Source: Termitidicoccus mucosus (lineage in GTDB: Bacteria; Verrucomicrobiota; Verrucomicrobiia; Opitutales; Opitutaceae). Taken from it: 64,000 nucleotides of DNA. The notes under the pieces were generated by a model that was not told the origin of the DNA, made no database searches, and saw only the letters and a list, made by a program, of their open reading frames with translations. Location of the stretch: contig NZ_CP109796.1 of the NCBI RefSeq assembly GCF_038725785.1, positions 6,014,501 to 6,078,500 of the forward strand. The letters are read 5' to 3'. Made by a program: the position numbers and the translations under genes. This document shows, one piece after another, positions 22,361 through 31,227 of the stretch (positions are counted from its first letter, which is position 1; each line of letters begins with the position of its first letter).

Positions 22361-25042
22361 ATGACCACCCGCCATCCCTCCACCTGCCTCCTCGCCCTTC
22401 TCCTCGCATTCGCCGCCGCCGTTTCAGGCCGCCCCGCGTTTGCCGCTGCGGAACGCGCCACCGCGGCCGAAACTCCGCCCGCCCGCGAGCGCGTCACCTT
22501 CAACTCCGGCTGGCTCTTCACGCGCGGCGACCCTGCCCACGCGGGCGAGGCGCTTTCCTACGAGCGCGTGAAACCCTGGGTGCTCCCGACCGGCGACGAC
22601 TTGCTCAACGTCCCCCCGCCGCGCATGCCCCCTCCCGCGCACAATCCCGGCGCGCAGCCCGGCGGCGAGATTGCCTACACCCGCCCCGACTTCGACGACT
22701 CCGGCTGGCGCCGCCTCGACCTCCCGCATGACTGGGGCATCGAAGGACCATTCCGGCAGGAACTCTCCGGCGAGACCGGCAAACTCCCCTGGGCCGGCTC
22801 CGGCTGGTATCGCAAGCACTTCGACTCGCCCGCCTCGGATGCAGCACGCCGCGTTTATCTGGATATCGACGGCGCCATGTCCTACGCGCTGGTCTGGCTC
22901 AACGGCCGCGTGATCGGCGGCTGGCCCTACGGCTACGCCTCGTGGCGTCTGGACCTCACGCCGCACCTCAGGCCCGGCGAAAAGAACGTCCTCGCCATCC
23001 GCCTCGATAACCCGCGCGAATCCTCGCGCTGGTATCCGGGCAGCGGCATTTACCGCAACGTCTGGCTCGTCAGGACCGCGCCCGTCCACGTCGCACAATG
23101 GGGCGTGTTTGTCACCACGCCCGTCATCACCGCCGACTCCGCCACCGTCGATGTCGCCGTCACGCTGGACAACAAATCCGGCGACCGCGCCGAGGTGCGG
23201 GTCTCCGCGCGCCTCTTCGCCGCCGACGCCGAAGGCCGCCCCGTCGGCGAACCCGTGGCCGCCGCCGAACCGCGCTCCGTGCGTGTCCCGCCCGGACGGC
23301 AGGCCAGCGCCGCCCACACGCTCGCCGTCGCCTCGCCGCGCTTGTGGAGCCTGCGCGAACGCCACCGCTACGTCGCCGAGACCACCGTCGCCGATGCCGC
23401 GGGAAACGTCATCGACCGCGTCGAGACGCCCTTCGGTATCCGAAAAATAAATACCGACCCTCTGCGCGGCTTTTTCCTCAATGACGAGCACGTCCCCATC
23501 CGCGGCGTCTGCCAGCACCACGACCTCGGCGCGCTCGGCTCCGCCGTCAGCACCCGCGCCCTCGAACGCCAGTTGGAAATCCTTCAGGCGATGGGCTGCA
23601 ACGCCATCCGCACCAGCCACAACCCGCCCGCTCCCGAGCTGCTCGAACTCTGCGACCGCATGGGTTTCCTCGTCATGGACGAGCCCTTCGATTGCTGGGC
23701 CATCGGCAAGAAACGCGACGACTACAGCCGCGTCTTCGCCGACTGGCACGAGAAGGATCTGCGCGCCCTCATCCGCCGCGACCGCAACCACCCCAGCGTC
23801 ATCCAGTGGAGCATCGGCAATGAAATCCGCGAGCAATACGAGGCCGACGGCTGGAAACTCGCCGCGCACCTCGCCGCCATCATCCGCGAGGAGGACCGCA
23901 CCCGCCCCGTCACCGCCGGCTTCAACTACATCCAGGCCGGCTACAACGGATTCCAGAACATCGTCGATGTATTCGGTTATAACTACAAGCCGCAGGAATA
24001 CGCGAAACTCCGCGCCGCGCACCCGCATCTCGCCATCATGGGCGCCGAGACCGCCTCGACCGTCAGCTCGCGCGGCGAGTATTTCTTCCCCGCCAGCGAC
24101 GACAAGCTCGCCGGCCGCGCCGATTATCAAGTCAGTTCCTACGATCTCTACGCCACCCCCTGGGCCACCACGCCCGACACCGAGTGGCGCGCCCACGATG
24201 AAAATCCCGGCATCCTCGGCGAGTTTGTCTGGACCGGTTTCGACTACCTCGGCGAACCCTCCCCTTACAACGCCGACTCCACCAACCTCCTGAATTACTC
24301 CGATCCGGCCGAGCGCGCCCGCGCCGAACAGGAACTCGCCGCCCTCGGTAAAATCCTTGTCCCCTCGCGCAGCTCCTACTTCGGCATCATCGACCTCGCC
24401 GGTTTTCCCAAGGACCGCTACTATCTCTACCAGGCGCGCTGGCGCCCCGACCATCCGATGGCGCACATCCTGCCGCACTGGAACTGGCCCGAACGCATCG
24501 GCCAGGCCACGCCCGTGCACGTTTACACCAGCGGCGACGAGGCCGAGCTTTTCCTCAACGGCAAAACCTTCGGACGCAAAAAACGAGCCCCGCTCGAATA
24601 CCGCTTCCGTTGGGACGACGTCATCTACGAACCCGGCGAGTTGAAAGTGGTCGCGTGGAAAAACGGCCGCCCCTGGGCCGAGGCCGTCATGCGCACCGCC
24701 GGTCCTGCCGCGAAACTCATGCTCGCCGCCGACCGCGCGCGACTCCGCGCCGACGGGCGGGATCTTTCCTTCGTGACCGTGACCATCGCCGATGCCGAAG
24801 GACGGCCCGTCCCGCGCAGCAAGAACGCCATTCGCTTCCGCGTGACCGGCCCCGCCGAAATCGACGCGACCGACAACGGCGACGCGACCGACCACACCTC
24901 CTTCCAATCCCCCGAACGCCGCGCCTACAACGCCCTCGCCCTCGTCATCCTCCGCACCAAGCCCGGCGAGAAAGGCGAAATCACCCTCCACGCCGAAAGC
25001 GAAGGACTGGTTCCCGCGGAAATCATATTACAAAGCGAGTAG
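22361..25042 (+). CDS. GH2 family glycosidase with C-terminal Ig-like domains (beta-galactosidase type)
   Basis: An 893-residue protein with a signal peptide (LLALLLAFAAAVSGRPAFA). Domains in order: sugar-binding jelly roll (residues about 100-230, SYALVWLNGRVIGG), an immunoglobulin-like domain, and a TIM barrel with IRGVCQHHDLGALGSA and IRTSHNPPAPELL. The acid/base Glu is near residue 488 (SIGNEIREQY) and the probable nucleophile Glu near 563 (MGAETASTVSSRGEYF). Two C-terminal beta domains of DUF4982 type follow (HVYTSGDEAELFLNGKTFG). It is shorter than the upstream LacZ-like protein and differs in subfamily. A beta-galactosidase or related exo-glycosidase acting on pectin side chains is most likely. 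Confidence 0.9.
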   Translation: MTTRHPSTCLLALLLAFAAAVSGRPAFAAAERATAAETPPARERVTFNSGWLFTRGDPAHAGEALSYERVKPWVLPTGDDLLNVPPPRMPPPAHNPGAQPGGEIAYTRPDFDDSGWRRLDLPHDWGIEGPFRQELSGETGKLPWAGSGWYRKHFDSPASDAARRVYLDIDGAMSYALVWLNGRVIGGWPYGYASWRLDLTPHLRPGEKNVLAIRLDNPRESSRWYPGSGIYRNVWLVRTAPVHVAQWGVFVTTPVITADSATVDVAVTLDNKSGDRAEVRVSARLFAADAEGRPVGEPVAAAEPRSVRVPPGRQASAAHTLAVASPRLWSLRERHRYVAETTVADAAGNVIDRVETPFGIRKINTDPLRGFFLNDEHVPIRGVCQHHDLGALGSAVSTRALERQLEILQAMGCNAIRTSHNPPAPELLELCDRMGFLVMDEPFDCWAIGKKRDDYSRVFADWHEKDLRALIRRDRNHPSVIQWSIGNEIREQYEADGWKLAAHLAAIIREEDRTRPVTAGFNYIQAGYNGFQNIVDVFGYNYKPQEYAKLRAAHPHLAIMGAETASTVSSRGEYFFPASDDKLAGRADYQVSSYDLYATPWATTPDTEWRAHDENPGILGEFVWTGFDYLGEPSPYNADSTNLLNYSDPAERARAEQELAALGKILVPSRSSYFGIIDLAGFPKDRYYLYQARWRPDHPMAHILPHWNWPERIGQATPVHVYTSGDEAELFLNGKTFGRKKRAPLEYRFRWDDVIYEPGELKVVAWKNGRPWAEAVMRTAGPAAKLMLAADRARLRADGRDLSFVTVTIADAEGRPVPRSKNAIRFRVTGPAEIDATDNGDATDHTSFQSPERRAYNALALVILRTKPGEKGEITLHAESEGLVPAEIILQSE

Positions 25043-25109
25043 CGGATGGCACGAGGCATCGGATTAATAAAAACGTCTGGTAACAACACCTTTTAAGATT
25101 TGGTCTTTT

Positions 25110-25281
25110 TGGAGGGCCGAGCTCCTGCGAGGCCGTCGCCGGAAAACGCAACGCTTAACCGCGACGTCCTCGCTCAACATTGGCCCAAAAGGTAGGGCGA
25201 GGCGTCCCCGCCGAGCCTCGGCTCAGCCGGAGGCTTCGCCCTACCGGTGCTGCCGCGCCACTGTTAAATGAAAATACTATA
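25110..25281. mobile_element. chimeric repeat: half palindrome fused to a truncated MITE-like element (copy A)
   Basis: From 25110 the first arm of the 22118-type palindrome is present, and its second arm is cut after gcgacgtcctcgc. It runs directly into the MITE-like element whose body (cattggcccaaaaggtagggc ... cttcgccctaccgg) is shared with copies at 39090 and 54454. The right end aaatgaaaatactata is intact at about 25281, but the matching left end is missing. The orientation is opposite to the copies at 39090 and 54454. Confidence 0.75.
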
Positions 25282-25314
25282 TAATACCAACTACCAATCG
25301 AAATCCGACTTTAG

Positions 25315-25380
25315 GTGGATGGACGGCCTCCGTGCCGTCCGTTTCCGGGCGGATAGACGACATGGAGGCCGTCCATCCAC
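25315..25380. repeat. 20-bp inverted repeat
   Basis: Arms gtggatggacggcctccgtg (25315-25334) and catggaggccgtccatccac (25361-25380) pair with one mismatch. It lies in the gene-free stretch 25043-25868, which otherwise holds only repeat elements. An open frame at 25332-25706 has no recognisable content and crosses repeat sequence, so no gene is called there. Confidence 0.7.
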
Positions 25381-25729
25381 GGTGCGTTTTTGATAACGCG
25401 TCCTTTCAATTCATAAATGGCATAAAAAAGAGAGCGACGAGGCCAGCGCCACGCATGGGTGTGCTTCATCAGGGAGGGACGCCTTGGCCGGCGCAGCTAT
25501 CGTTTGACCGTGACTGCATTGCGACACGGACTGTCCGACTGCCCTCATCTTGGATCGGGGAAACCCATCAGATAGTCAGGGCGGCACTACGTTTTTTTGA
25601 TTTCGATCCGGTCACCCATCAACCCTTCGTAAACCCATGCGCCCAACCCTTGCGTGTCTTTGTATGTTTTGCGCAATCCCGCGCTTGTGCGCCGGCGCTG
25701 AATTAATCGACAGCCAGCAGGAAGCAGCG

Positions 25730-25813
25730 GGCAACGACCCCGCCGAGCCGCGGCTCAGCCGGAGGCTTCGCCCTGCCGGCGCTGCCCCGTCACTGTTAAA
25801 TGAAAACACTACA
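25730..25813. mobile_element. truncated MITE-like element (copy B)
   Basis: This contains the core gccgagccgcggctcagccggaggcttcgccct followed by the conserved right end tgttaaatgaaaacactac. The left half (ggcccaaaagg block) is missing. It belongs to the same family as the copies near 25174, 39090 and 54454. Confidence 0.65.
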
Positions 25814-25868
25814 AGACCTGCTTGCAGGTCATTTTAAACCATCGCGATAATGAAAAAAACATTTAATT

Positions 25869-26809
25869 ATGATAGCGGTTGTCTCTACGCTCCTTCTTTT
25901 GATTGGAGTAGCCATTACATTGTATCTTAATGTCATTGACGGGGAAAAGCAATAATGGGCTACAGGAGCACGACAGGCAAAGCATTGGAAGATCTGGCAT
26001 CTCGTGAAAATGAAAACATCAGGCGCCAAAAAATGCTGGAGAAATCCAATGAAAGTATAAAAGATATTCAGGATGCGCTGGACAAGTTGGAGCGGGAGGC
26101 AAGGCAAAATAGCATCGCGGACACGGAAGCGGGAGGCAGCGAACTCGACCAATGGCTCGGCGCTGCTCGCAAATTAAGGAATTCTCTAAAATATCATCCG
26201 AATTACGCCATACCGGAATTTAAATACCTGACCGCAAAGGAGTGCCTGTTTTTCACCGCGGACGGCCCACTGCAATGTGAGGCGGATTACAGAAAAGCGC
26301 TGGCCGGGCTCAGACAGGACGCCACACTGGCGGTGGGCAATATATTCAAGCAAGCCGTCAAGGATTTTTCCAATGCCAATAATGGCAAAGCTCCAACCCA
26401 ACTGAGCGACATTGTGAATTACCTGCCCAAGGACTTTGACCCCCGCATCCTTGAAAGATATGAAACCAACGCATCGGGGGAAACCTATGCGGGCGCGGAT
26501 GCCAAGACCGCGTTAGGAGGGCGGCACTGGATAATAAAAGAAGCGGCGCCGCCGGTTGACAGCATTTGGAACAGTGCAAGATGGGTGAGCAACATCGGGG
26601 AAGTGGGTCTCAAGCAAACCGGTCTTGATACTCCGAGTGGGGCGTGGGCGGTGGATCCCGTGCGAAACGCAATTAAAAACTATGCAAAGGAGCATGGGGC
26701 TGAACCAGCCAGTGCCGGCCAGATTGGCAAATATATCAAAGCTGATACTATCAATAGGGCTGGTGAGGATAAAATAAACGAGATATTTCAAACCCTGATG
26801 AATAAATAA
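25869..26809 (+). pseudogene. membrane-anchored paralogue of the next gene, split by a 1-bp frameshift
   Basis: A 28-residue frame (25869-25955, MIAVVSTLLLLIGVAITLYL...) encodes a single transmembrane segment and ends in TAA. The next frame (25955-26809, MGYRSTTGKALEDLASREN..., 284 residues) starts on the last base of that stop. Together they correspond to the intact neighbour at 26952-27893, whose membrane segment and soluble part are one protein. The neighbour reads gaaaaggcaatgaac where this copy reads gaaaagcaataatggg, so one base looks deleted. The TAATG overlap could instead allow coupled translation. The soluble part has a coiled-coil-like segment and shared blocks YAIPEFKYL and ADYR. 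The function is not recognised. Confidence 0.6.
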
Positions 26810-26951
26810 TGCAAAATGCACCAGACCGCCTGCTTTTAATCCATAATGAACATAGTCAAGACAGCCAAATTGACCACGGAGGGGTGTCAGAAAATTATTT
26901 TGGCTTCCGCGCACACTATGTGCGCTTCGTGGTGAAATCCGTCTCACTTAA

Positions 26952-27893
26952 ATGAAAAAGCACCTAAAAATCATATTTTCCGCGTTTATATTTCTAATCC
27001 TGATCGGGTTGGTCATCAAACTGCGTTTTGATATTATTGGCAATGAAAAGGCAATGAACGGCTTAAAAAGCGCAAGGAACCAGGCATTGAGCAATTTGGA
27101 ATCGAGCAAAAACGAGGGTATCAAGCTGCAAAGGGCCTTGAGGCAATCCAATGAACTGTTAAAAAGCCTTGAGGATGGGTTGGCTAAATTGGAGCAGGAC
27201 GGTGACGCGGACGAGGGGAACACGGAAGAGGAGGAAAACACACTCACCGGCTGGTTCGACAAAATTGAAAAAGTAAGGGATTTCATCAAAAACAATCCCA
27301 AGTATGCCATACCGGAATTCAAATACCTGATCGCTCAACAATGGCTTTCGGCAACCGGAGGGAAAATGGAAACCGAGGCGGATTATAGGATATCCGCGGC
27401 CTGGCTCAGGCTATTCGCCTTGGGGCATGCGTCAGGATTGCTTGGCCGGGCGATTTCTGATTTTTCCCGTGCGCATGATGGCAATCCACCACAAAGTTAT
27501 GCGGATATCCAACAGTATCTTCCCGAGGACTTTGATCGTTCAAGATACACGGATGTTCCGCCTGACGAATATCCGCCAACACCCCCCGGCAGTAATTACG
27601 GGACATGGATTGTCAAAAGTGTCGGTCCGGTGGATCCTGTCTGGGATAGCGGATTATTAATCAGCGCCGGCCCCAGAAGGGCCACGCAGGTGACCCCGAT
27701 TGATTGGGGACCGGGCGAGGCGGTGAATGATACAATCAAAAAATATAAAAACAAAAATGATGACAATGCCCCGACAAATTCCAGCCAGATTACTGAATAT
27801 ATAAGATATAATGATGCCACCAAAGAATTAAACGCAACGAATATCGACGATATATTTAAAAGTATAATGACACCGGTTCAGGGGAATCCGTAA
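26952..27893 (+). CDS. hypothetical membrane-anchored protein
   Basis: A 313-residue protein with one N-terminal membrane segment (HLKIIFSAFIFLILIGLVIKL), a probable coiled coil (residues about 35-85, rich in K, E, L and S), an acidic linker, and a soluble domain. The soluble domain contains YAIPEFKYL and HDGNPPQSYADIQQYLPEDFD, a phrase resembling those found in uncharacterised Verrucomicrobia proteins. Topology suggests an inner-membrane anchor with the bulk outside the cytoplasm. It follows its frameshifted paralogue by 142 bp; that gap includes a hairpin-like cgcgcacactatgtgcgcttcg segment. I do not recognise the family. Confidence 0.7.
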   Translation: MKKHLKIIFSAFIFLILIGLVIKLRFDIIGNEKAMNGLKSARNQALSNLESSKNEGIKLQRALRQSNELLKSLEDGLAKLEQDGDADEGNTEEEENTLTGWFDKIEKVRDFIKNNPKYAIPEFKYLIAQQWLSATGGKMETEADYRISAAWLRLFALGHASGLLGRAISDFSRAHDGNPPQSYADIQQYLPEDFDRSRYTDVPPDEYPPTPPGSNYGTWIVKSVGPVDPVWDSGLLISAGPRRATQVTPIDWGPGEAVNDTIKKYKNKNDDNAPTNSSQITEYIRYNDATKELNATNIDDIFKSIMTPVQGNP

Positions 27894-27905
27894 GGGGTCG
27901 GGATG

Positions 27906-28103
27906 GAATGGCGCTAAGTTTAAGGGCTGTTGTCGTTAAAAACACGCTTGCGCACGGAGGGGCGGCGTCCCGCCGCCCGACACGCGGAACGCGTGCCCAT
28001 CGTGTCTCGATAAGCCGCGCGAAACGGGCGAGGCTTTCGCCTCGTCCGGCGGCGGGACGTCGCCCCTCCGTGCGCAAGCGTCTCTCTTAACTTAGCGTCA
28101 TTC
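27906..28103. mobile_element. 198-bp palindromic MITE-like element with nested inverted repeats
   Basis: The outer ends are near-matching inverted repeats: gaatggcgctaagtttaag at 27906 and cttaacttagcgtcattc ending at 28103. A second, inner pair of 34-base arms (27944-27977 and 28048-28081, one mismatch) encloses a 70-base centre that itself contains short inverted pieces. There is no coding capacity. The structure is that of a non-autonomous palindromic element mobilised in trans. The rest of the gap (27894-28261) shows nothing else apart from an AT-rich stretch around 28130-28200. Confidence 0.7.
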
Positions 28104-28261
28104 GGGCCGGGACGCTGTTTGTTGATTATCTATTATGCTCGAATTCATTAATATTAGTATTGATTACAACATCATATTATGAATATGATTCCGACTACGC
28201 ATCATGAGAATCAACAAACAGCGTACTGCCCCCTTTGGCATGCTCTAATGGGACCACAACA

Positions 28262-28501
28262 ATGAATAACTTCGACTATATTGCAGAGGCACGTGCGATA
28301 CGTGAAGCGCTGCCAGATGATCTTTCTGCGTGGAAATCGCGTATTGATGACGCGATTGCGAGCGGTGCTACGGGAACAGAAATCCTGATGGCGCTACGTT
28401 GGGAAATGAATGAGTTGATCAAGACGGATGTGAAAATTTCCACTAATCTTGCTCAGCGGGTAAAGGATTACATATATGCTGCAAACAAGTTGCTAGGCTG
28501 A
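28262..28501 (+). CDS. small hypothetical protein, 79 residues
   Basis: The ATG at 28262 (MNNFDYIAEARAIREALPD) is preferred to a TTG at 28235. The sequence is mostly helical, has balanced charge and no membrane segment or signal peptide. It contains ATGTEILMALRWEMNELI and ends NLAQRVKDYIYAANKLLG. It stands alone between a palindromic element and a repeat, with an AT-rich upstream region that may hold a promoter. Base composition is lower in GC than its neighbours, which suggests recent acquisition. An immunity-type or regulatory small protein is possible, but nothing in the sequence proves it. Confidence 0.55.
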   Translation: MNNFDYIAEARAIREALPDDLSAWKSRIDDAIASGATGTEILMALRWEMNELIKTDVKISTNLAQRVKDYIYAANKLLG

Positions 28502-28641
28502 TGGAAGCAAAAGAGCCGACCGAAAACAGAGCCACGGGGCATCCCCAGGATACCCCTTTCTCTCGAACACATGCTATGGGGTCAGGCTGGGGCTGCCCTG
28601 AATTGACGGACACGGGTGGAGGGGGTCAAAGGCAGAAGGCC

Positions 28642-28690
28642 AGCGGCGCTTCGCGCCTTCGGTTTTGACGGCAGGCGGGGATGCCTGCGC
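28642..28690. repeat. 49-bp dispersed direct repeat, copy 1
   Basis: This stretch (agcggcgcttcgcgccttcg...) matches 31090-31138 with a single difference. It contains two small hairpins (cggcgcttcgcgcc; gcaggcggggatgcctgc). A nearby gtcaaagg motif precedes both copies. It lies upstream of the TVP38-type gene, and so frames that extend the gene into this repeat were not used for its start. Confidence 0.75.
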
Positions 28691-28843
28691 CACGCGCTGG
28701 CGCTTCTCCCTGACTCTGATCGGACTTCACTTCGAGTAACACCCGGCAAAACGTGGAAACGCTTTTTGGGATTTGCCGCGGCTCGCCCAAGCGGCATGCT
28801 GCCGGGCTTTATGGCTTCCGGTTCCAAGGAGCTGCGCCGCTCC

Positions 28844-29632
28844 ATGTTTCTGACCAAACTGCTGATGGCCCTCGTGCTGATCGCCGGGGGCACGCTCGCC
28901 TATTTCCACTTGCAGGAGGTCCGCTCCTGGATGCACCTCGGGCTCGAATGGATTCGCGGCATGGGGCCGGTGCCGTTCTTTGCCGCGATGGTCGTGCTGC
29001 CGGCGTTCGGGTGTCCGGTCTCCGCGTTCACGTTCACGGCGGGGCCCACTTTCATTCCGCAAATGGGCACGGTGTGGGTGTGCGTCCTAGTGTCCCTCAG
29101 CATGACACTGGATCTCGCGCTGGCGTATTGGCTGGCCCGGTATGCGGCGCGCCCGCTGCTTTTGCGCCTGATGGAAAAGATGGGCTACAAGCTGCCCAAG
29201 GTCGCGCCGGGCGATCACACCGGGCTCACGGTGCTGCTGCGTGTCACGCCGGGCCCGCCGTTGTTCATACAAAACTACCTGCTCGGGCTGGCCGAGGTGC
29301 CGTTCAAGACCTACATCCTCATCTCCGCGCCGATCATGAGCGGCTGGGCGCTGGCGGCCGTGCTGGCGAGCGATGCGCTCGTGGCGGGCAAGGGCCGCAC
29401 GGCGTTCATCGCGCTGGGCTTGGTCGCGGGGCTGGTCATCGTGGTGCGGATGGTGCGCAAGCGTTTCGCGCGGCGGCAACTGGAAGCCGCGGACGCGGCA
29501 ATGCCCAAGGGGCAAAACCCAAATCACGAAATCCCAAATCCCAAAGGCGGCACGGCCACCGGCGGCGCCGGCTTGGGGGGCGCGCAGGCAGACCGCAATG
29601 GCGACAACCGCGCTGGCGGCGAAAACCCATGA
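28844..29632 (+). CDS. TVP38/TMEM64 family membrane protein
   Basis: The predicted protein has 262 residues and about five to six hydrophobic segments. The core is typical of the VTT/SNARE-associated domain: GMGPVPFFAAMVVLPAFGCPVSAFTFTAGPTF and LRVTPGPPLFIQNYLLGL. The start at 28844 is chosen because AAGGAG sits 12 bases upstream; ATGs at 28811 and 28796 remain possible. Bacterial members are inner-membrane proteins of uncertain transport function (lipid-scramblase-like roles are proposed for relatives). The C-terminal tail (about residue 220 on, NPNHEIPNPKGG...) is low-complexity and derived from a dispersed caaatccc-type repeat. Its stop overlaps the xseA start (ATGA), so the two are coupled. 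Confidence 0.85.
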   Translation: MFLTKLLMALVLIAGGTLAYFHLQEVRSWMHLGLEWIRGMGPVPFFAAMVVLPAFGCPVSAFTFTAGPTFIPQMGTVWVCVLVSLSMTLDLALAYWLARYAARPLLLRLMEKMGYKLPKVAPGDHTGLTVLLRVTPGPPLFIQNYLLGLAEVPFKTYILISAPIMSGWALAAVLASDALVAGKGRTAFIALGLVAGLVIVVRMVRKRFARRQLEAADAAMPKGQNPNHEIPNPKGGTATGGAGLGGAQADRNGDNRAGGENP

Positions 29633-30933
29633 GCGACCGGCAGGCAGATTTGTTTGACGGGAGCGGGGACGAGAACGACGGCGCGCGCGCCTTGAGCGTG
29701 AGCGAGTTCACGCGGCGGGTGAAGGACGCGCTCGCGGCCGCCATCCGCCCGTGCTGGGTGCGCGGCGAGATTTCCAACCTGCGGGCGCAGGCGAGCGGCC
29801 ATGTCTATTTTTCGCTCAAGGACGCGGGCGCGCAGCTCTCGGCGGTGCTTTTCCGCGCGGACGCGGCCCGGCAGCAGGTGCGGCTGCGCGACGGGTTGCA
29901 GGTGGTGGCGTTCGGACAGGTGAGCGTTTACGAGGCGCGGGGGCAATACCAGCTCGTCGTGCGCGCCGTCATCGAGGACGGGGTGGGGCGGTTGCAGCGC
30001 GAGTTCGAGGCGCTGAAACGCCGGCTCGCGGACGAGGGGCTGTTCGACGCGGAACGCAAGAAACCGATTCCGCCCATGCCGGCGACCGTGGGCTTCGTCA
30101 CGTCGCCGACCGGCGCGGCGGTGCAGGATTTTATCCGCATCCTGCTGCGGCGCGGCTGGCGTGGGCGGCTGGTCGTGCTGCCCGCCAAGGTGCAGGGCGA
30201 GGGCGCGGCGGGGGAGATGGCCGCGATGCTGCGCGCGGCGGAGGCGCTGGGGATTTTCGACCTGCTGGTCATCGGGCGCGGCGGCGGCAGCCTGGAGGAC
30301 TTGTGGGCGTTCAACGAGGAGCCGCTGGTGCGCGCGGTGGCGTCGTGCGGCGTGCCGGTCATCTCGGCGGTCGGCCACGAGATCGATTTCACGCTGTGCG
30401 ACTTCGCGGCGGACGCGCGCGCCGAGACCCCGAGCGGCGCGGCGGAGTTGATTTCGAGCCATTTCCTCGCCTGCGCCGAGCGCTCGGCTCAGGCCGCCGC
30501 CGCGATGGAGGACGTGCTCGGCACACGGCTCACGCGCGCCCGCGAGCGGCTCGACGGCGCGCGCGCGCACCTGCGGCTGCTTTCGCCGACGGCGCGCGTG
30601 GAGCAGGGTTTTCTGCGGCTGGATGACCTGGCCAACCGCCTCGGCGCGGCGTCCGCGCGCGCCACGATGCTCAAGCGCGAACGGCTGACCGCCGCGGCCG
30701 CGGCGCTGGAGCGGCGGTCGCCCGAGACGCGCGTGCAGATCGCGTCGCACCAGTTGCTGGCCTTGTGGAAACGCCTGCAGGCGGCCAGCCCGGCATCGGT
30801 GCTCAACCGCGGCTTCGTCATCGTGCGCGACGAGGCGGGACGGCCCGTGCAGCGCCGCGCGGCGGTCGCGCCCGGGCAGGCGCTGGCGGCGGAGTTCGCC
30901 GACGGGACTGTCAGGGTGCGCAGCGAGGGGTGA
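29629..30933 (+). CDS. xseA: exodeoxyribonuclease VII large subunit
   Basis: The 434-residue protein begins with the OB-fold domain (LSVSEFTRRVKDALAAAIRPCWVRGEISNLRAQASGHVYFSLKD), followed by the nuclease domain with VGFVTSPTGAAVQDFI, LVIGRGGGSLEDLWAFNEE and SAVGHEIDFTLCDFAADARAETPSGAAE, all canonical for XseA. A coiled-coil-like C-terminal region follows and ends in the conserved VLNRGFVIVRDEAG block. It degrades single-stranded DNA together with XseB in the cytoplasm. No xseB follows directly, so the small subunit must be elsewhere. Start and upstream stop overlap (ATGA), suggesting translational coupling with the TVP38-type gene. Confidence 0.97.
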   Translation: MSDRQADLFDGSGDENDGARALSVSEFTRRVKDALAAAIRPCWVRGEISNLRAQASGHVYFSLKDAGAQLSAVLFRADAARQQVRLRDGLQVVAFGQVSVYEARGQYQLVVRAVIEDGVGRLQREFEALKRRLADEGLFDAERKKPIPPMPATVGFVTSPTGAAVQDFIRILLRRGWRGRLVVLPAKVQGEGAAGEMAAMLRAAEALGIFDLLVIGRGGGSLEDLWAFNEEPLVRAVASCGVPVISAVGHEIDFTLCDFAADARAETPSGAAELISSHFLACAERSAQAAAAMEDVLGTRLTRARERLDGARAHLRLLSPTARVEQGFLRLDDLANRLGAASARATMLKRERLTAAAAALERRSPETRVQIASHQLLALWKRLQAASPASVLNRGFVIVRDEAGRPVQRRAAVAPGQALAAEFADGTVRVRSEG

Positions 30934-31089
30934 CGCGGGGAGGGCAGGAGGAAATAATGCCGGCGAAATTGCGGCGGTCAGGAGAGGCGGCGGCCATGTC
31001 GTAGCGCAGCAACGGTGATCAACGCGCATCCTGCCTGCCGTCAAAGGGGATCGCGCGAAGCGCGGCATTTATTTTTGCAGAAAGAAGTC

Positions 31090-31138
31090 AGCGGCGCTTC
31101 GCGCCTTCGGTTTTGACGGCAGGCAGGGATGCCTGCGC
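31090..31138. repeat. 49-bp dispersed direct repeat, copy 2
   Basis: Partner of the copy at 28642-28690, one mismatch. It lies in the 294-bp gap between xseA and the TonB-domain gene, which otherwise shows no gene. Confidence 0.75.
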
Positions 31139-31227
31139 TACGGCTGCGCGTCGCCCGGGCGGTTGTGCTTGCGAAAGGGTGCGGTGCGGTCCATCTTGCA
31201 ACCTGTCCAAAAACAAGGAGGCACCCC

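Noticed and set aside
22424-24991. Minus-strand open frame opposite the second GH2 gene
   Set aside because: Same reason; low-complexity V/G/A/E composition and no recognisable motif.
25332-25706. 124-residue plus-strand frame in the repeat-filled gap
   Set aside because: No domain, crosses inverted-repeat sequence, no ribosome binding site; likely chance.
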